Shown in pieces: positions 40,508-48,521 of a DNA stretch of 64,000 nucleotides. The notes below the pieces were generated by a model. That model was not told the DNA's origin. It ran no database searches and saw nothing but the letters and a program-made list of their open reading frames with translations. The translations under genes and the position numbers were made by a program. Source of the stretch: Streptomyces sp. NL15-2K (GTDB taxonomy: Bacteria; Actinomycetota; Actinomycetes; Streptomycetales; Streptomycetaceae); the NCBI RefSeq assembly GCF_030551255.1, contig NZ_CP130630.1, forward strand, positions 558,001 to 622,000, read 5' to 3'. Positions within the stretch are counted from its first letter, which is position 1. Every line of letters begins with the position of its first letter.

Positions 40508-40586
40508 GGCCGCAGCGGGGCGGGACGGTCCGGCGTGGGGTGCCGGGGGCCGTCGTAACAGCGCCGTCGTCCGCTCCCCCCATGGG

Positions 40587-40618
40587 ACCCCACGGACCGG
40601 GCACCCGGTCCGTGGGGT
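40587..40618 (+). terminator. Hairpin, probably the original GH64 terminator
   Basis: A perfect 14-bp stem (ACCCCACGGACCGG / CCGGTCCGTGGGGT) with a GCAC loop. It lies about 80 bases after the point where GH64 would end without the MITE and IS481, so the insertions now separate the gene from its terminator. Confidence 0.8.
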
Positions 40619-40726
40619 GCCGTTTCCGGTCTCCCGGGATGCACGGTGCGCCCGCACGTTGAATGGTGATATCGGGACCGGTGAAAAACCGGGACCGAGG
40701 AATGATCCGGATCCTAGGAGCAGACC

Positions 40727-40933
40727 ATGCCGACGTCACAGCCCGACGTATCCGGGCCGTCCGAGGACCGTGCCACCCCGGACGCCCTGCTCCACACCCG
40801 CACCGGCACCGAGGTGTCGCCGGAGGACGTAGTGCTTGCCTCAGGCAAGGACCTCACCCCGCGCACTCTCGAATGGGCCAGGCGGAAGCTGGAGGCGGAG
40901 GGACCGGCCGCTCTCGACAAGCTGCTGCCGTAG
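40727..40933 (+). CDS. Small hypothetical protein
   Basis: A 68-residue protein: a Pro/Ser/Asp-rich start, then [41 protein letters not shown], a compact helical unit. AGGAG lies seven bases before the ATG, which supports the gene despite its size. No family is recognised. The 275 bases that follow, up to the transhydrogenase, contain no further gene. Confidence 0.7.
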   Translation: MPTSQPDVSGPSEDRATPDALLHTRTGTEVSPEDVVLASGKDLTPRTLEWARRKLEAEGPAALDKLLP

Positions 40934-41208
40934 CCGGCGGCGCCAAGAAGTCGCGGGACCTGGTCCCGGGGTCTCGACCGGCCGGACTCCGGGGCCGTCG
41001 CCGTCTCGCCCTGCCCGTGGCACCGCGTCACGGGCCGGGCTGTGCGCGCTGCCCTCCTGCCGTCAGCGCGCCGCGCCGATCACAATTGCCGCGCGCCCGC
41101 CGGGAGTTCACCCACGCCTCGGCTCTCTCCCGTACGGCGGCCGCCCGCGCCCGGAAGTTACCCGTTCGCCCTTTCGAAGAGTGCCCCGGGGCTGTCAGAC
41201 TCCGGAGC

Positions 41209-42612
41209 GTGCCCGACTTCGACATGCTTGTCATCGGATCCGGCCCGGGCGGCCAGAAGGCCGCCATCGCCGCGGCCAAGCTGGGCCGCCGGGTCGCCGT
41301 CGTCGACCGCCCCGACATGGTCGGCGGGGTCTCCATCCACACCGGAACGATCCCCTCCAAGACCCTGCGTGAGGCGGTGCTGTACCTCACCGGTCTGACC
41401 CAGCGCGACCTGTACGGACAGAGCTACCGCGTGAAGGAGGACATCACCGTCGCCGACCTGACCGCCCGCACCCAGCACGTGGTCAGCCGCGAGGTGGACG
41501 TCATCCGCAGCCAGCTGTCGCGCAACCACATCGCCCTGCACTCCGGGACCGCCCGCTTCGTCGACGCCCACACCGTCGCCCTGCGCGAGGCCTCCGGCCA
41601 CGAACGGCTGCTCAGTGCCGAGCATGTCGTGATCGCCACCGGCACACGCCCCGCCAGGCCCGACAGCGTGGAGTTCGACGGGCGGACGATCATGGACTCG
41701 GACAACGTCCTCGCCCTGGAACGGGTGCCGCGCTCCATGGTCATCGTCGGTGCCGGCGTGATCGGCATGGAGTACGCGTCGATGTTCGCCGCGCTCGGCA
41801 GCAAGATCACCGTGGTCGAGAAGCGCTCCGGGATGCTCGACATGTGCGATGTCGAGGTGATCGAGTCGCTCAAGTACCACCTGCGGGACCTGGCCGTCAC
41901 CTTCCGCTTCGGCGAGACGGTGGCCGCGGTGGAGCGGCACCCCCGGGGGACCCTCACCATCCTGGAGAGCGGCAAGAAGATCCCCGCCGACGCCGTGATG
42001 TACTCGGCGGGCCGGCAGGGCCTGACCGACGACCTCGACCTCGGCAAGGCCGACCTCTCGGCGGACCCGCGCGGCCGGATCACGGTGGACGAGCACTACC
42101 GCACCGAGGTGCCGCACATCTACGCCGTCGGCGACGTCATCGGATTCCCGGCACTGGCGGCGACCTCGATGGAACAGGGCCGTGCGGCGGCATACCACGC
42201 CTGCGGGGAGCCCGTCGGCCGGATGCACAACCTCCAGCCGATCGGCATCTACACCATCCCCGAGATCAGCTTCGTGGGCCGCACCGAGGACCAGCTGACC
42301 GAGGACCGGGTGCCGTTCGAGGTCGGCATCTCCCGCTACCGCGAACTGGCCCGGGGCCAGATCATGGGCGACTCGCACGGCATGCTCAAGCTGCTGGTCT
42401 CGCCCGAGGACCGCACCCTGCTCGGGGTGCACTGCTTCGGCTCCGGCGCCACCGAACTCATCCACATCGGTCAGTCCGTGATGGGCTGCGGCGGCACGGT
42501 CGACTACCTGGTCGACGCGGTCTTCAACTATCCGACCCTCGCGGAGTCCTACAAGGTCGCCGCCCTGGACGCCACCAACAAGCTCCGCCTGATCGACCGG
42601 ATCGGGGACTGA
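41209..42612 (+). CDS. sthA: Soluble pyridine nucleotide transhydrogenase
   Basis: A 467-residue flavoprotein of the disulfide-oxidoreductase superfamily. FAD site: [24 protein letters not shown](P) site: [22 protein letters not shown]; second FAD motif: [24 protein letters not shown]-terminal interface domain with [13 protein letters not shown]. The active-site region reads [19 protein letters not shown], where reductases with a redox disulfide have two cysteines; their absence with retention of GTIPSKTL is diagnostic of SthA. It reversibly transfers hydride between NADPH and NAD+. The GTG at 41209 begins the FAD domain; a longer open frame is not supported. Confidence 0.92.
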   Translation: MPDFDMLVIGSGPGGQKAAIAAAKLGRRVAVVDRPDMVGGVSIHTGTIPSKTLREAVLYLTGLTQRDLYGQSYRVKEDITVADLTARTQHVVSREVDVIRSQLSRNHIALHSGTARFVDAHTVALREASGHERLLSAEHVVIATGTRPARPDSVEFDGRTIMDSDNVLALERVPRSMVIVGAGVIGMEYASMFAALGSKITVVEKRSGMLDMCDVEVIESLKYHLRDLAVTFRFGETVAAVERHPRGTLTILESGKKIPADAVMYSAGRQGLTDDLDLGKADLSADPRGRITVDEHYRTEVPHIYAVGDVIGFPALAATSMEQGRAAAYHACGEPVGRMHNLQPIGIYTIPEISFVGRTEDQLTEDRVPFEVGISRYRELARGQIMGDSHGMLKLLVSPEDRTLLGVHCFGSGATELIHIGQSVMGCGGTVDYLVDAVFNYPTLAESYKVAALDATNKLRLIDRIGD

Positions 42613-42624
42613 GAACCACCCCTG

Positions 42625-43125
42625 TCAGGCCCCCTCGTCGTCCGGAAGCGCCGTGTCGTCCTCGACCACGTGCACGGCGGCCTCCTCCGCACCGGCGGCC
42701 CCCGCGTCGATGCCCACGTCGGAGGCGACCTCCTCCTTGGTGGTGTCGGTGTGGGCGCCCTCGTCGGGGGCGACGAGGCGCCCGGCACGCTCGGTGCCCG
42801 CCTCCGGATCGACCGGTTCGCCTTCGCCCTCGGGGGTGTCGCCGATCTCGTCACCGGGCGGCTCGGCCACCTCGGGCGCTTCCTGCGCGAGGCGCTGGTC
42901 GAGGCTCTCGCCGTCGTGCTGTTCGGCGGCCGTGGTGCCGTGCTTGGTGACGCCGAGCGGCTTCTCCGGCGGGGAGTAGCCCTCGGCGAGCGTCTCGTCG
43001 TAGGTCCGCTCGTCGAGGGCGTCCTGCAGGTCGAGCGGCGCCGCGTCCTCCTGCTCCTCGTTGCTTCCGGTGGGCTGGTAGGCGTCGTCCGCCATCGGTT
43101 CGGAGTCCGTCCGTTCGGTGCCCAT
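42625..43125 (-). CDS. DUF5709 acidic protein
   Basis: A 166-residue, very acidic and probably disordered protein matching DUF5709: DLQDALDERTYDETLAEGYSPPEKPLGVTKHGTTAAEQHDGESLDQRLAQEAPEV is the family core, followed by repeated Glu/Asp/Pro/Thr segments and VEDDTALPDDEGA. These short Streptomyces proteins have unknown function. It converges with the transhydrogenase gene, leaving a 12-base gap. Confidence 0.85.
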   Translation of the reverse strand: MGTERTDSEPMADDAYQPTGSNEEQEDAAPLDLQDALDERTYDETLAEGYSPPEKPLGVTKHGTTAAEQHDGESLDQRLAQEAPEVAEPPGDEIGDTPEGEGEPVDPEAGTERAGRLVAPDEGAHTDTTKEEVASDVGIDAGAAGAEEAAVHVVEDDTALPDDEGA

Positions 43126-43313
43126 GGTCGCCTCCCTCGCGCGCCGCGTCGACTCGTCTCACTCCGGTGTCCTGAACGCGTTTCCGTTTGCGCCGTGTCT
43201 AACCTCGGGGATCGCGCCGCACGGAGGGGCCGCAGTCGCGCGGCGCGGCAAGCCCCTGGCGGGAACCGGAGTTGGACCTTCCGCGAGCTGGGGAGGTTAC
43301 CTCTCGGTCGAGC

Positions 43314-43341
43314 TTGAAAGCTCAATGAATACGGCTATCAT
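43314..43341 (+). promoter_or_regulatory. Promoter TTGAAA-N16-TATCAT for the APC permease
   Basis: A vegetative-type promoter (TTGAAA at 43314-43319, TATCAT at 43336-43341) in the 360-base gap between DUF5709 and the permease, 145 bases before its start. The -35 overlaps GAGCTT-GA-AAGCTC, a short palindrome. The rest of the gap shows no gene. Confidence 0.6.
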
Positions 43342-43485
43342 CACACGCACACACGGCGTGACCGGCTGTCGACGCGGAGGCAGAACGGTATCCGTCCCCC
43401 CTCTTTCTGACGCCCTGATCCGAGGCCATCCCTCTCCGGTTCGCGGCGGACCGCCACTCCCCCGCAGACGGAAAGCAGCGCAACG

Positions 43486-44958
43486 ATGAGCATCAGCAGG
43501 GGCAGAGGGCTGCAAGCCAATGCCCTCGGTACGTTCGACACCGTCGTGATGGCCGTCGCGGGCAGCGCCCCGGCGTACTCGCTGGCCGCGACCACCGCGG
43601 TCCTGGTCGGCACGGTGGGCCTGGCCAGTCCCGCGGCCCTGCTGTACTGCGCGATCCCCATGCTGGGCATCGCGCTGGCGTTCGGCTATCTCAGCCGGAT
43701 CGACGTGAACGCGGGCGCCAGCTACTCGTGGGTGGGGCGGACCCTCCACCCGTTCCTGGGCTTCATCAGCGGCTGGGCGCTGGTCATCTCGGCGACCATC
43801 TTCATGGTGGCCGGTTCGCTGCCCGCCGGATCGATGACGCTCGCCCTCTTCGACGACGGGCTCGCGGACAACACCGCGCTGTCCACGGTGGTCGGCGCGG
43901 CCTGGTTCCTGGTCATGCTGCTCGTCGTGCTGGGCGGGGCGCGTCTCACCGTCCGTGCTCAACTGGCCATGTCCGGCGTGGAGTTGGCGATCCTGGCGCT
44001 GTTCGCGGTCCTCGCCTTCTTCCACTCCGGCACCGCCCGGGCGTTCGACTGGTCCTGGCTCGGTCTCGGTCACTTCGACGGTATGACGGGCTTCGCGTCG
44101 GGCGCGCTGATCGCCGCGTTCTACTACTGGGGCTGGGACGTGACCAGCAACCTCAGCGAGGAGACCCGCAACAGCCGCCGTACGACGGGCCTCGCGGGCG
44201 TGATCGGGGTCGGCATCGTGTTCCTGCTCTTCGAGGTGTTCACCATCGCGGTGAACGTGATCCTCTCCGCGCGGCAGATCGAGGAGAACGACGCCAACGT
44301 GCTGGCCGTGCTCGGCGAGGAGGTCTGGCCCGGCTGGGGCGGCAGGCTGCTGATCGTCGCGGTGATGCTGTCCACCATCGCCACGCTGGAGACCACGCTG
44401 CTCCAGGTCACGCGCTCGCTGTTCGCGATGGGCCGCGACCGTACGATGCCGTCCGCGCTGGGCCGGATCCACCCCCGGTGGAACACGCCCTGGGTCGCGA
44501 TCGTGGTCGTCGGCACGGTGGCCCTGGTGATGCTCGTCGCCTCCAACGCTCTGGGCACGGTCGGTGACATCCTCTCCGACGCCATCTCGGCGATCGGTCT
44601 GCAGATCGCCGTCTACTACGGGCTGGCCGGGCTCGCGGTGGTCGTCGCCTACCGCAGGATGCTGCTGAAGTCGGTGGCCAACTTCGTCTTCGGCGGTCTG
44701 TGGCCGCTGCTCGGCGCGCTGTTCATGTTCTGGGTGTTCGTCGAGTCGCTGAGCGAGCTGAGCACCGCTGCGGTCGCGATCGGCATCGGCGGCCTGGCCG
44801 TCGGGCTGATCCCGATGCTCTGGTACTGGAGGCAGGGCAGCGACTACTACCGGCCCGCCAAGCTGGACGCCGCCCGCACCGTCGAGACGGAGTACTTCCC
44901 GGGCGGCGGCGCGGCCTGGGACTCGCGTGTCCACGAGGGCCTCTCCACCGACTTCTGA
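43486..44958 (+). CDS. APC-family amino acid permease
   Basis: A 490-residue integral membrane protein with about 12-13 hydrophobic segments. The APC signature is in helix 1 (NALGTFDTVVMAVAGSAPAYSLAATTA, with the unwound GSAPAYS ligand-binding turn) and later in SEETRNSRRTTGLAG and FAMGRDRTMPSALGRIHPRWNTPWVAI. The C-terminus is a hydrophilic tail (YYRPAKLDAARTVETEYFPGGGAAWD). It imports amino acids or amines; the substrate is not specified. A TPR-like gene follows after 11 bases, so the two are an operon. Confidence 0.9.
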   Translation: MSISRGRGLQANALGTFDTVVMAVAGSAPAYSLAATTAVLVGTVGLASPAALLYCAIPMLGIALAFGYLSRIDVNAGASYSWVGRTLHPFLGFISGWALVISATIFMVAGSLPAGSMTLALFDDGLADNTALSTVVGAAWFLVMLLVVLGGARLTVRAQLAMSGVELAILALFAVLAFFHSGTARAFDWSWLGLGHFDGMTGFASGALIAAFYYWGWDVTSNLSEETRNSRRTTGLAGVIGVGIVFLLFEVFTIAVNVILSARQIEENDANVLAVLGEEVWPGWGGRLLIVAVMLSTIATLETTLLQVTRSLFAMGRDRTMPSALGRIHPRWNTPWVAIVVVGTVALVMLVASNALGTVGDILSDAISAIGLQIAVYYGLAGLAVVVAYRRMLLKSVANFVFGGLWPLLGALFMFWVFVESLSELSTAAVAIGIGGLAVGLIPMLWYWRQGSDYYRPAKLDAARTVETEYFPGGGAAWDSRVHEGLSTDF

Positions 44959-44969
44959 GGGAGGTCCCG

Positions 44970-45932
44970 ATGGCGCGCGACCGTTTCGCTGCCGACTTCG
45001 ACTCCGACTGGGGGGATGCGGCCCTCACCTCGGCCCGCCAGGACATCGTCATCGGCCGCTGGCAGGGCCTGCGCGGGCTGCTGGACGCCACCGGCCCGGA
45101 CTGGCTCTCCCGCGGCCACCGGGTCAGGCTGCTCGCGCAGAGCTGCGCGGGCAGTTCGACGGTGGAGTCGTGGCTGGCCGCCGAGCCGCGCAGGGCCGAC
45201 GCGCTGGTGCTGCACGCGGCGACGGAGACGGCCCGGGCGTTCAACCTGGCCATCGCCGCGGGCCGGGGCGTGCCGATCGACCGACACCGACTCGACGCCG
45301 CGGTGACGGCCTGTCTGCAGGCCGCCGAGGCATATCCGGCGGACCCGACGCCTTGGGCCTCGCTGATCTCCGTGGCACGCCTGTACCCGGCCGGGGTGCG
45401 CCGGGAGGAACTGGCACGCTGGTGGGACGAGTTGCACGCGCGGGACCCGTACCACGTGGAGGGCCACCTCCAGATACTGCACTACTACTCGTCGCGCTGG
45501 CACGGCACGCACGGCCTCATGTACGACTTCGCCCGCGACGCGGCGGGCGTGGCGCCGCCCGGCTGCGCGCTGCCGGTGCTGGTGCAGTACGCACGGGTCG
45601 AGGAGTACCGGTGCACGCTGGAGGGTGCGCGGGGCCGGCATGCGTCCGTGGGGCTCGGCCAGCACTGGAGTCACGACGGGGCCGTCAACGACGTACGGCG
45701 CACCTGGCAGCGATGGATCACGGGCCGGGCGGAGAGCGTGGTGGCGCCGGGCGAGCTGCGCGACGTCAATTACCTGACGCATGCCGCCTGTTACGCGGGC
45801 CTCCGGGACATCGCCGCCTCACTGCTGCGGATGCTGGGGCGGCGGGCCACGCACGCGCCGTGGTCGTACACCGGGGATCCGGACAAGCAGTTCACCAAGT
45901 GGCGCAAGGAACTCGGGCCGCGTCCCGCATGA
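44970..45932 (+). CDS. Hypothetical helical (TPR-like) protein after the permease
   Basis: A 320-residue soluble protein built of paired helices: SARQDIVIGRWQGLRGLLDATG, HRVRLLAQSCAGSSTVESWLA, DALVLHAATETARAFNLAIAAGR, AAVTACLQAAEAYPADPTPWASLISVARL, which resembles a degenerate tetratricopeptide array, followed by HVEGHLQILHYYSSRWHG and TWQRWITGR. No named family is recognised. It begins 11 bases after the permease stop with GAGGGAGG before the ATG and should be co-expressed with it. A role with the permease is an inference only. Confidence 0.7.
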   Translation: MARDRFAADFDSDWGDAALTSARQDIVIGRWQGLRGLLDATGPDWLSRGHRVRLLAQSCAGSSTVESWLAAEPRRADALVLHAATETARAFNLAIAAGRGVPIDRHRLDAAVTACLQAAEAYPADPTPWASLISVARLYPAGVRREELARWWDELHARDPYHVEGHLQILHYYSSRWHGTHGLMYDFARDAAGVAPPGCALPVLVQYARVEEYRCTLEGARGRHASVGLGQHWSHDGAVNDVRRTWQRWITGRAESVVAPGELRDVNYLTHAACYAGLRDIAASLLRMLGRRATHAPWSYTGDPDKQFTKWRKELGPRPA

Positions 45933-45933
45933 G

Positions 45934-45974
45934 GCGGTCCTCCCCGGTCCGTGCCGCGGACCGGGGAGGACCGC
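45934..45974. terminator. Bidirectional terminator, 18-bp stem
   Basis: A perfect 18-bp stem beginning GCGGTCCTCCCC and ending GGGGAGGACCGC with a TGCCG loop, directly after the permease operon and before the convergent DUF6355 gene. Confidence 0.9.
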
Positions 45975-45977
45975 TCG

Positions 45978-46268
45978 TCAGCAGGTGCGGCCGACGTAGT
46001 GGGCGCCTTGGATCTTGCTCGCGGAGCCGAGCCAGGTCTTGCCGGGCGCGACGCACCGCTCGTAGTCGGGCGCCAGCGCGACTTCGACCTTGATGATCAC
46101 GCGGGAGCCGTCGGAGGTGCAGTGGTTGTAGTAGGCGTCGGAGCCCGTCTCGAAGAATCCGCACGGATCGGCGGCCGCCGGGCTCGCGGTGGTGGTCACC
46201 GCGCCCATGGAGGCGAGCACGAGGGCGGCGGAACCGAGGGCGTTGGTCACCATACGACGAACACGCAA
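45978..46268 (-). CDS. Small secreted protein, DUF6355-like
   Basis: A 96-residue secreted protein. Signal peptide: MRVRRMVTNALGSAALVLASMGAVTTTASPAAA (cleavage near 33). The mature part begins DPCGFFETGSDAYYNHCTSDGSRVIIKVEV and ends DYERCVAPGKTWLG and AHYVGRTC, with four cysteines spaced as in DUF6355 (a family annotated with natural-product biosynthesis but of unknown mechanism). Single gene; its minus-strand transcript ends at the shared terminator. Confidence 0.8.
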   Translation of the reverse strand: MRVRRMVTNALGSAALVLASMGAVTTTASPAAADPCGFFETGSDAYYNHCTSDGSRVIIKVEVALAPDYERCVAPGKTWLGSASKIQGAHYVGRTC

Positions 46269-46369
46269 GAGGATCTCCTTAGGGTTTGGATGTCCACCCC
46301 AGGATGGCCGCGCTGCCGCCGTTCGACGGCCCGTCCGCCGTGCCGTTCACCCGGTGAATCGTTCTGGCG

Positions 46370-47095
46370 TTACGCCACCGGGGTGATCTTCTCCGGTTCA
46401 CCGTTTGAGGAGTGCTCCTCGGCTGCCGCCGGGTCGAATCCCGCGTCGGTCAGGATCGTGGCCGCGACGCCACGGCCGACACCGGTGAGACCGACGAGGA
46501 GGTCGGCGCAGTCGATGTGTGCGGCGCCGGCCTGCTCGGAGCGGGCCTCGGCGAGGGCGATCGCCTTGCGGGAGTAGGGAGTCCAGGCAATGCGCTCGGC
46601 CGCCTGGGAGGCGCCCAGGGTGAGCCGGTCCGCGACCGTGCGGTGGACCGTCTCCGGGCTGACGCCGGCGCTCTCCAGCAGCCGGGTGGCGCTGTTGTCC
46701 TCCGCCGTGAGGCCCCACAGAAGGTGTTCGGTGCCGATGTAGTTGTTGCGGTGCTGTACGGCAGACCGCTTCACGTGGGTCATGGCCTGGCGCAGGTCCT
46801 CGGACATCGTCTCGGGGCCGTAGCGCTTGTGGGGCGCGTGGAAGCGCTGCTGCACGGCCTGCCGGGTGACTCCCAGGGCGGCTCCGATGTCCGTCCACGA
46901 GCAGCCGTGCATCCGGCAGTGCTCGACGTAGTCCTCGACCAGGTCGTCGGCGAGGGCCTGGAGTCGGCCCGCGAGGTGTGCGGCGGTGGTCAACAGCGCC
47001 AGCCAGTCGGGCTGTTCCTGTCCACCGGGTCGGTGGGCGGTGTCGCAGGTGCGGTCCACTTCGGCGATGAGTTCGTCCAGATCAGGTAATGCCAT
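46370..47095 (-). CDS. HTH regulator with Clp N-terminal (R) domain
   Basis: A 241-residue protein. A helix-turn-helix lies at about residues 65-90 (HGCSWTDIGAALGVTRQAVQQRFH). The second half (about 100-235) is a Clp_N (repeat) domain with the typical pattern VKRSAVQHRNNYIGTEHLLWGLTAEDNSATRLLESAGVSPETV and AIALAEARSEQAGAAHIDCADLLVGL. Such proteins lack the AAA+ ATPase and are taken to be regulators that sense or contact proteins. The ATG at 47095 lies just 12 bases after a palindrome whose TTGACA/TGTCAA arms also look like -35 elements, so autoregulation is likely and the message may be nearly leaderless. Confidence 0.88.
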   Translation of the reverse strand: MALPDLDELIAEVDRTCDTAHRPGGQEQPDWLALLTTAAHLAGRLQALADDLVEDYVEHCRMHGCSWTDIGAALGVTRQAVQQRFHAPHKRYGPETMSEDLRQAMTHVKRSAVQHRNNYIGTEHLLWGLTAEDNSATRLLESAGVSPETVHRTVADRLTLGASQAAERIAWTPYSRKAIALAEARSEQAGAAHIDCADLLVGLTGVGRGVAATILTDAGFDPAAAEEHSSNGEPEKITPVA

Positions 47096-47107
47096 GAGGC
47101 AAGTACG

Positions 47108-47132
47108 CCTTGACAATGGGGAATTGTCAAGG
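47108..47132. promoter_or_regulatory. Operator-like palindrome CCTTGACAAT-N5-ATTGTCAAGG
   Basis: Perfect 10-bp arms 13 bases upstream of the Clp-N/HTH start. The arms contain TTGACA, so binding would cover the promoter. It overlaps the stop codon of the nickel transporter gene. Confidence 0.8.
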
Positions 47133-48296
47133 AGTCCTTGCCTTTTTGCCCTCCGTCCCGGCCAGCCCCGCCGTCCACTTCTCCTCGATCCGGCCGACCT
47201 TCCACACCAGCAGGGCGATGATCCAGGTGGCGAAGAACAGGCCGACGATCACGAAGCCGAGGAGGTTCAGGTCGAGGCCGCTGATCCAGTCCCAGAACCC
47301 GCCGTGCAGGCCGAGTTGCTGCGCGAGCAGGCCGAGCAGTTCGGCGGTGCCGATGAGCAGGGCGACGGCGACGGACAGGCCGGTGACGGTGAGGTTGTAG
47401 TAGACCTTGCGGACCGGCTTGGAGAAGGCCCAGCCGTAGGCGAAGTTCATGAAGGAGCCGTCGATCGTGTCGAGCAGGGACATGCCGGCGGCGAACAGGA
47501 CGGGCAGGCACAGGATCGCGTACCAGGGCAGTCCGGAGGCGGCGCCCGAGCCCGCCAGGACGAGCAGGGCTATCTCGGTGGCGGTGTCGAAGCCGAGGCC
47601 GAAGAGCAGGCCGAGGGGGTACATCTGCCACGGCTCGGTGACCGACCTCATGACGCGGCCGAGCAGGCGGTTCATGAAGCCGCGGTTGTTCAGCTGCTCC
47701 TCCAGGGCGGCCTCGTCGTAGCGGCCCGAGCGCATCCGGCGGAAGACCTTCCAGATGCCGGCCAGGACGACCAGGTTGATCGCCGCGATCAGGTAGAGGA
47801 AGGCTCCGGAGACGGTCGTGCCGATCAGGCCGGTGACGTCGTGGAGGCGGGAGTCGTCGTCGCGGACCGGTCCGGCGAGGGCCTTCACGCCGAGCGAGAG
47901 CAGCAGCGCCAGGACGAAGACGACGCTGGAGTGACCGAGGGAGAACCAGAAGCCGACCGACAGCGGCCGCCGGCCCTCGCCCATCAGCTTGCGGGTGGTG
48001 TTGTCGATCGCCGCGATGTGGTCGGCGTCGAAGGCGTGCCGCATGCCGAGCGTGTAGGCGGTCACGCCGATGCCGACACCGAAGGACTTCTCGCCGACGC
48101 TGTAGTGGTGCGGCGCGACGATCACGACCAGGGTGACCCAGCCGATCACGTGCAGGGCCACCACCACGGCGGCCATTCCGCCCACCCTGATCCACTCCTG
48201 CCGCGTCATGGAGCCACGGACGCGGTGCCAGGCCGAGCCCCTGGCGGGGGCGGTGGCGGGGAGGAGGGACGGAGCGGAGTCAGGGGCGGCCGTCAT
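47127..48296 (-). CDS. HoxN/NixA-type nickel(cobalt) transporter
   Basis: A 389-residue membrane protein of the NiCoT family with about eight membrane helices. The metal-binding signature in helix 2 reads GMRHAFDADHIAAIDNTTRK (the HAxDADHI motif), with further family motifs FWFSLGHSSVVF, LGFDTATEIALL and GMSLLDTIDGSFM. The start at 48296 is preceded by AAGAAGGA. It imports Ni2+ (or Co2+) for urease, [NiFe] hydrogenase or Ni-superoxide dismutase. A Nur-type site lies about 70 bases upstream. Its stop codon lies in the palindrome controlling the following Clp-N/HTH gene. Confidence 0.93.
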   Translation of the reverse strand: MTAAPDSAPSLLPATAPARGSAWHRVRGSMTRQEWIRVGGMAAVVVALHVIGWVTLVVIVAPHHYSVGEKSFGVGIGVTAYTLGMRHAFDADHIAAIDNTTRKLMGEGRRPLSVGFWFSLGHSSVVFVLALLLSLGVKALAGPVRDDDSRLHDVTGLIGTTVSGAFLYLIAAINLVVLAGIWKVFRRMRSGRYDEAALEEQLNNRGFMNRLLGRVMRSVTEPWQMYPLGLLFGLGFDTATEIALLVLAGSGAASGLPWYAILCLPVLFAAGMSLLDTIDGSFMNFAYGWAFSKPVRKVYYNLTVTGLSVAVALLIGTAELLGLLAQQLGLHGGFWDWISGLDLNLLGFVIVGLFFATWIIALLVWKVGRIEEKWTAGLAGTEGKKARTP

Positions 48297-48361
48297 CGGG
48301 CGGAGGGTCCTTCTTTCGGCTGAACGGCCGCGATACGCAGCCTTTCGCCATCCTCCAGTAC

Positions 48362-48378
48362 ATGCAAGACATGTGCAG
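48362..48378 (-). promoter_or_regulatory. Possible Nur (nickel-uptake regulator) box
   Basis: ATGCAA-GACAT-GTGCAG matches the Streptomyces Nur consensus (TTGCAA-N5-TTGCAA half-sites) with the exact 5-base spacing and 9 of 12 half-site positions. It lies 66 bases upstream of the nickel transporter start, where Nur would repress when nickel is plentiful. Confidence 0.55.
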
Positions 48379-48422
48379 TAAAGCCCGTGGCTGGTCTTCA
48401 CCAGGAGTGGGGAAAGTCCCCC

Positions 48423-48506
48423 GTCACAGCGCCCCTGTCACAGCGCCCCTGTCACAGCGCCCCTGTCACAGCGCCCCTGTCACAGCGCCCCTGTCACAGC
48501 GCCCCT
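48423..48506. repeat. Six tandem copies of a 14-bp unit (VNTR)
   Basis: Six exact copies of GTCACAGCGCCCCT plus a partial GTCAC. The array is between the proteasome beta gene stop and the nickel transporter promoter. Exactness suggests recent slippage; copy number is likely to vary between strains. Confidence 0.92.
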
Positions 48507-48521
48507 GTCACCGCTTCCGCG

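Noticed and set aside
43118..43489. A 123-codon plus-strand frame in the gap before the APC permease
   Set aside because: Low-complexity, overlaps the promoter and has no ribosome binding site or family resemblance.
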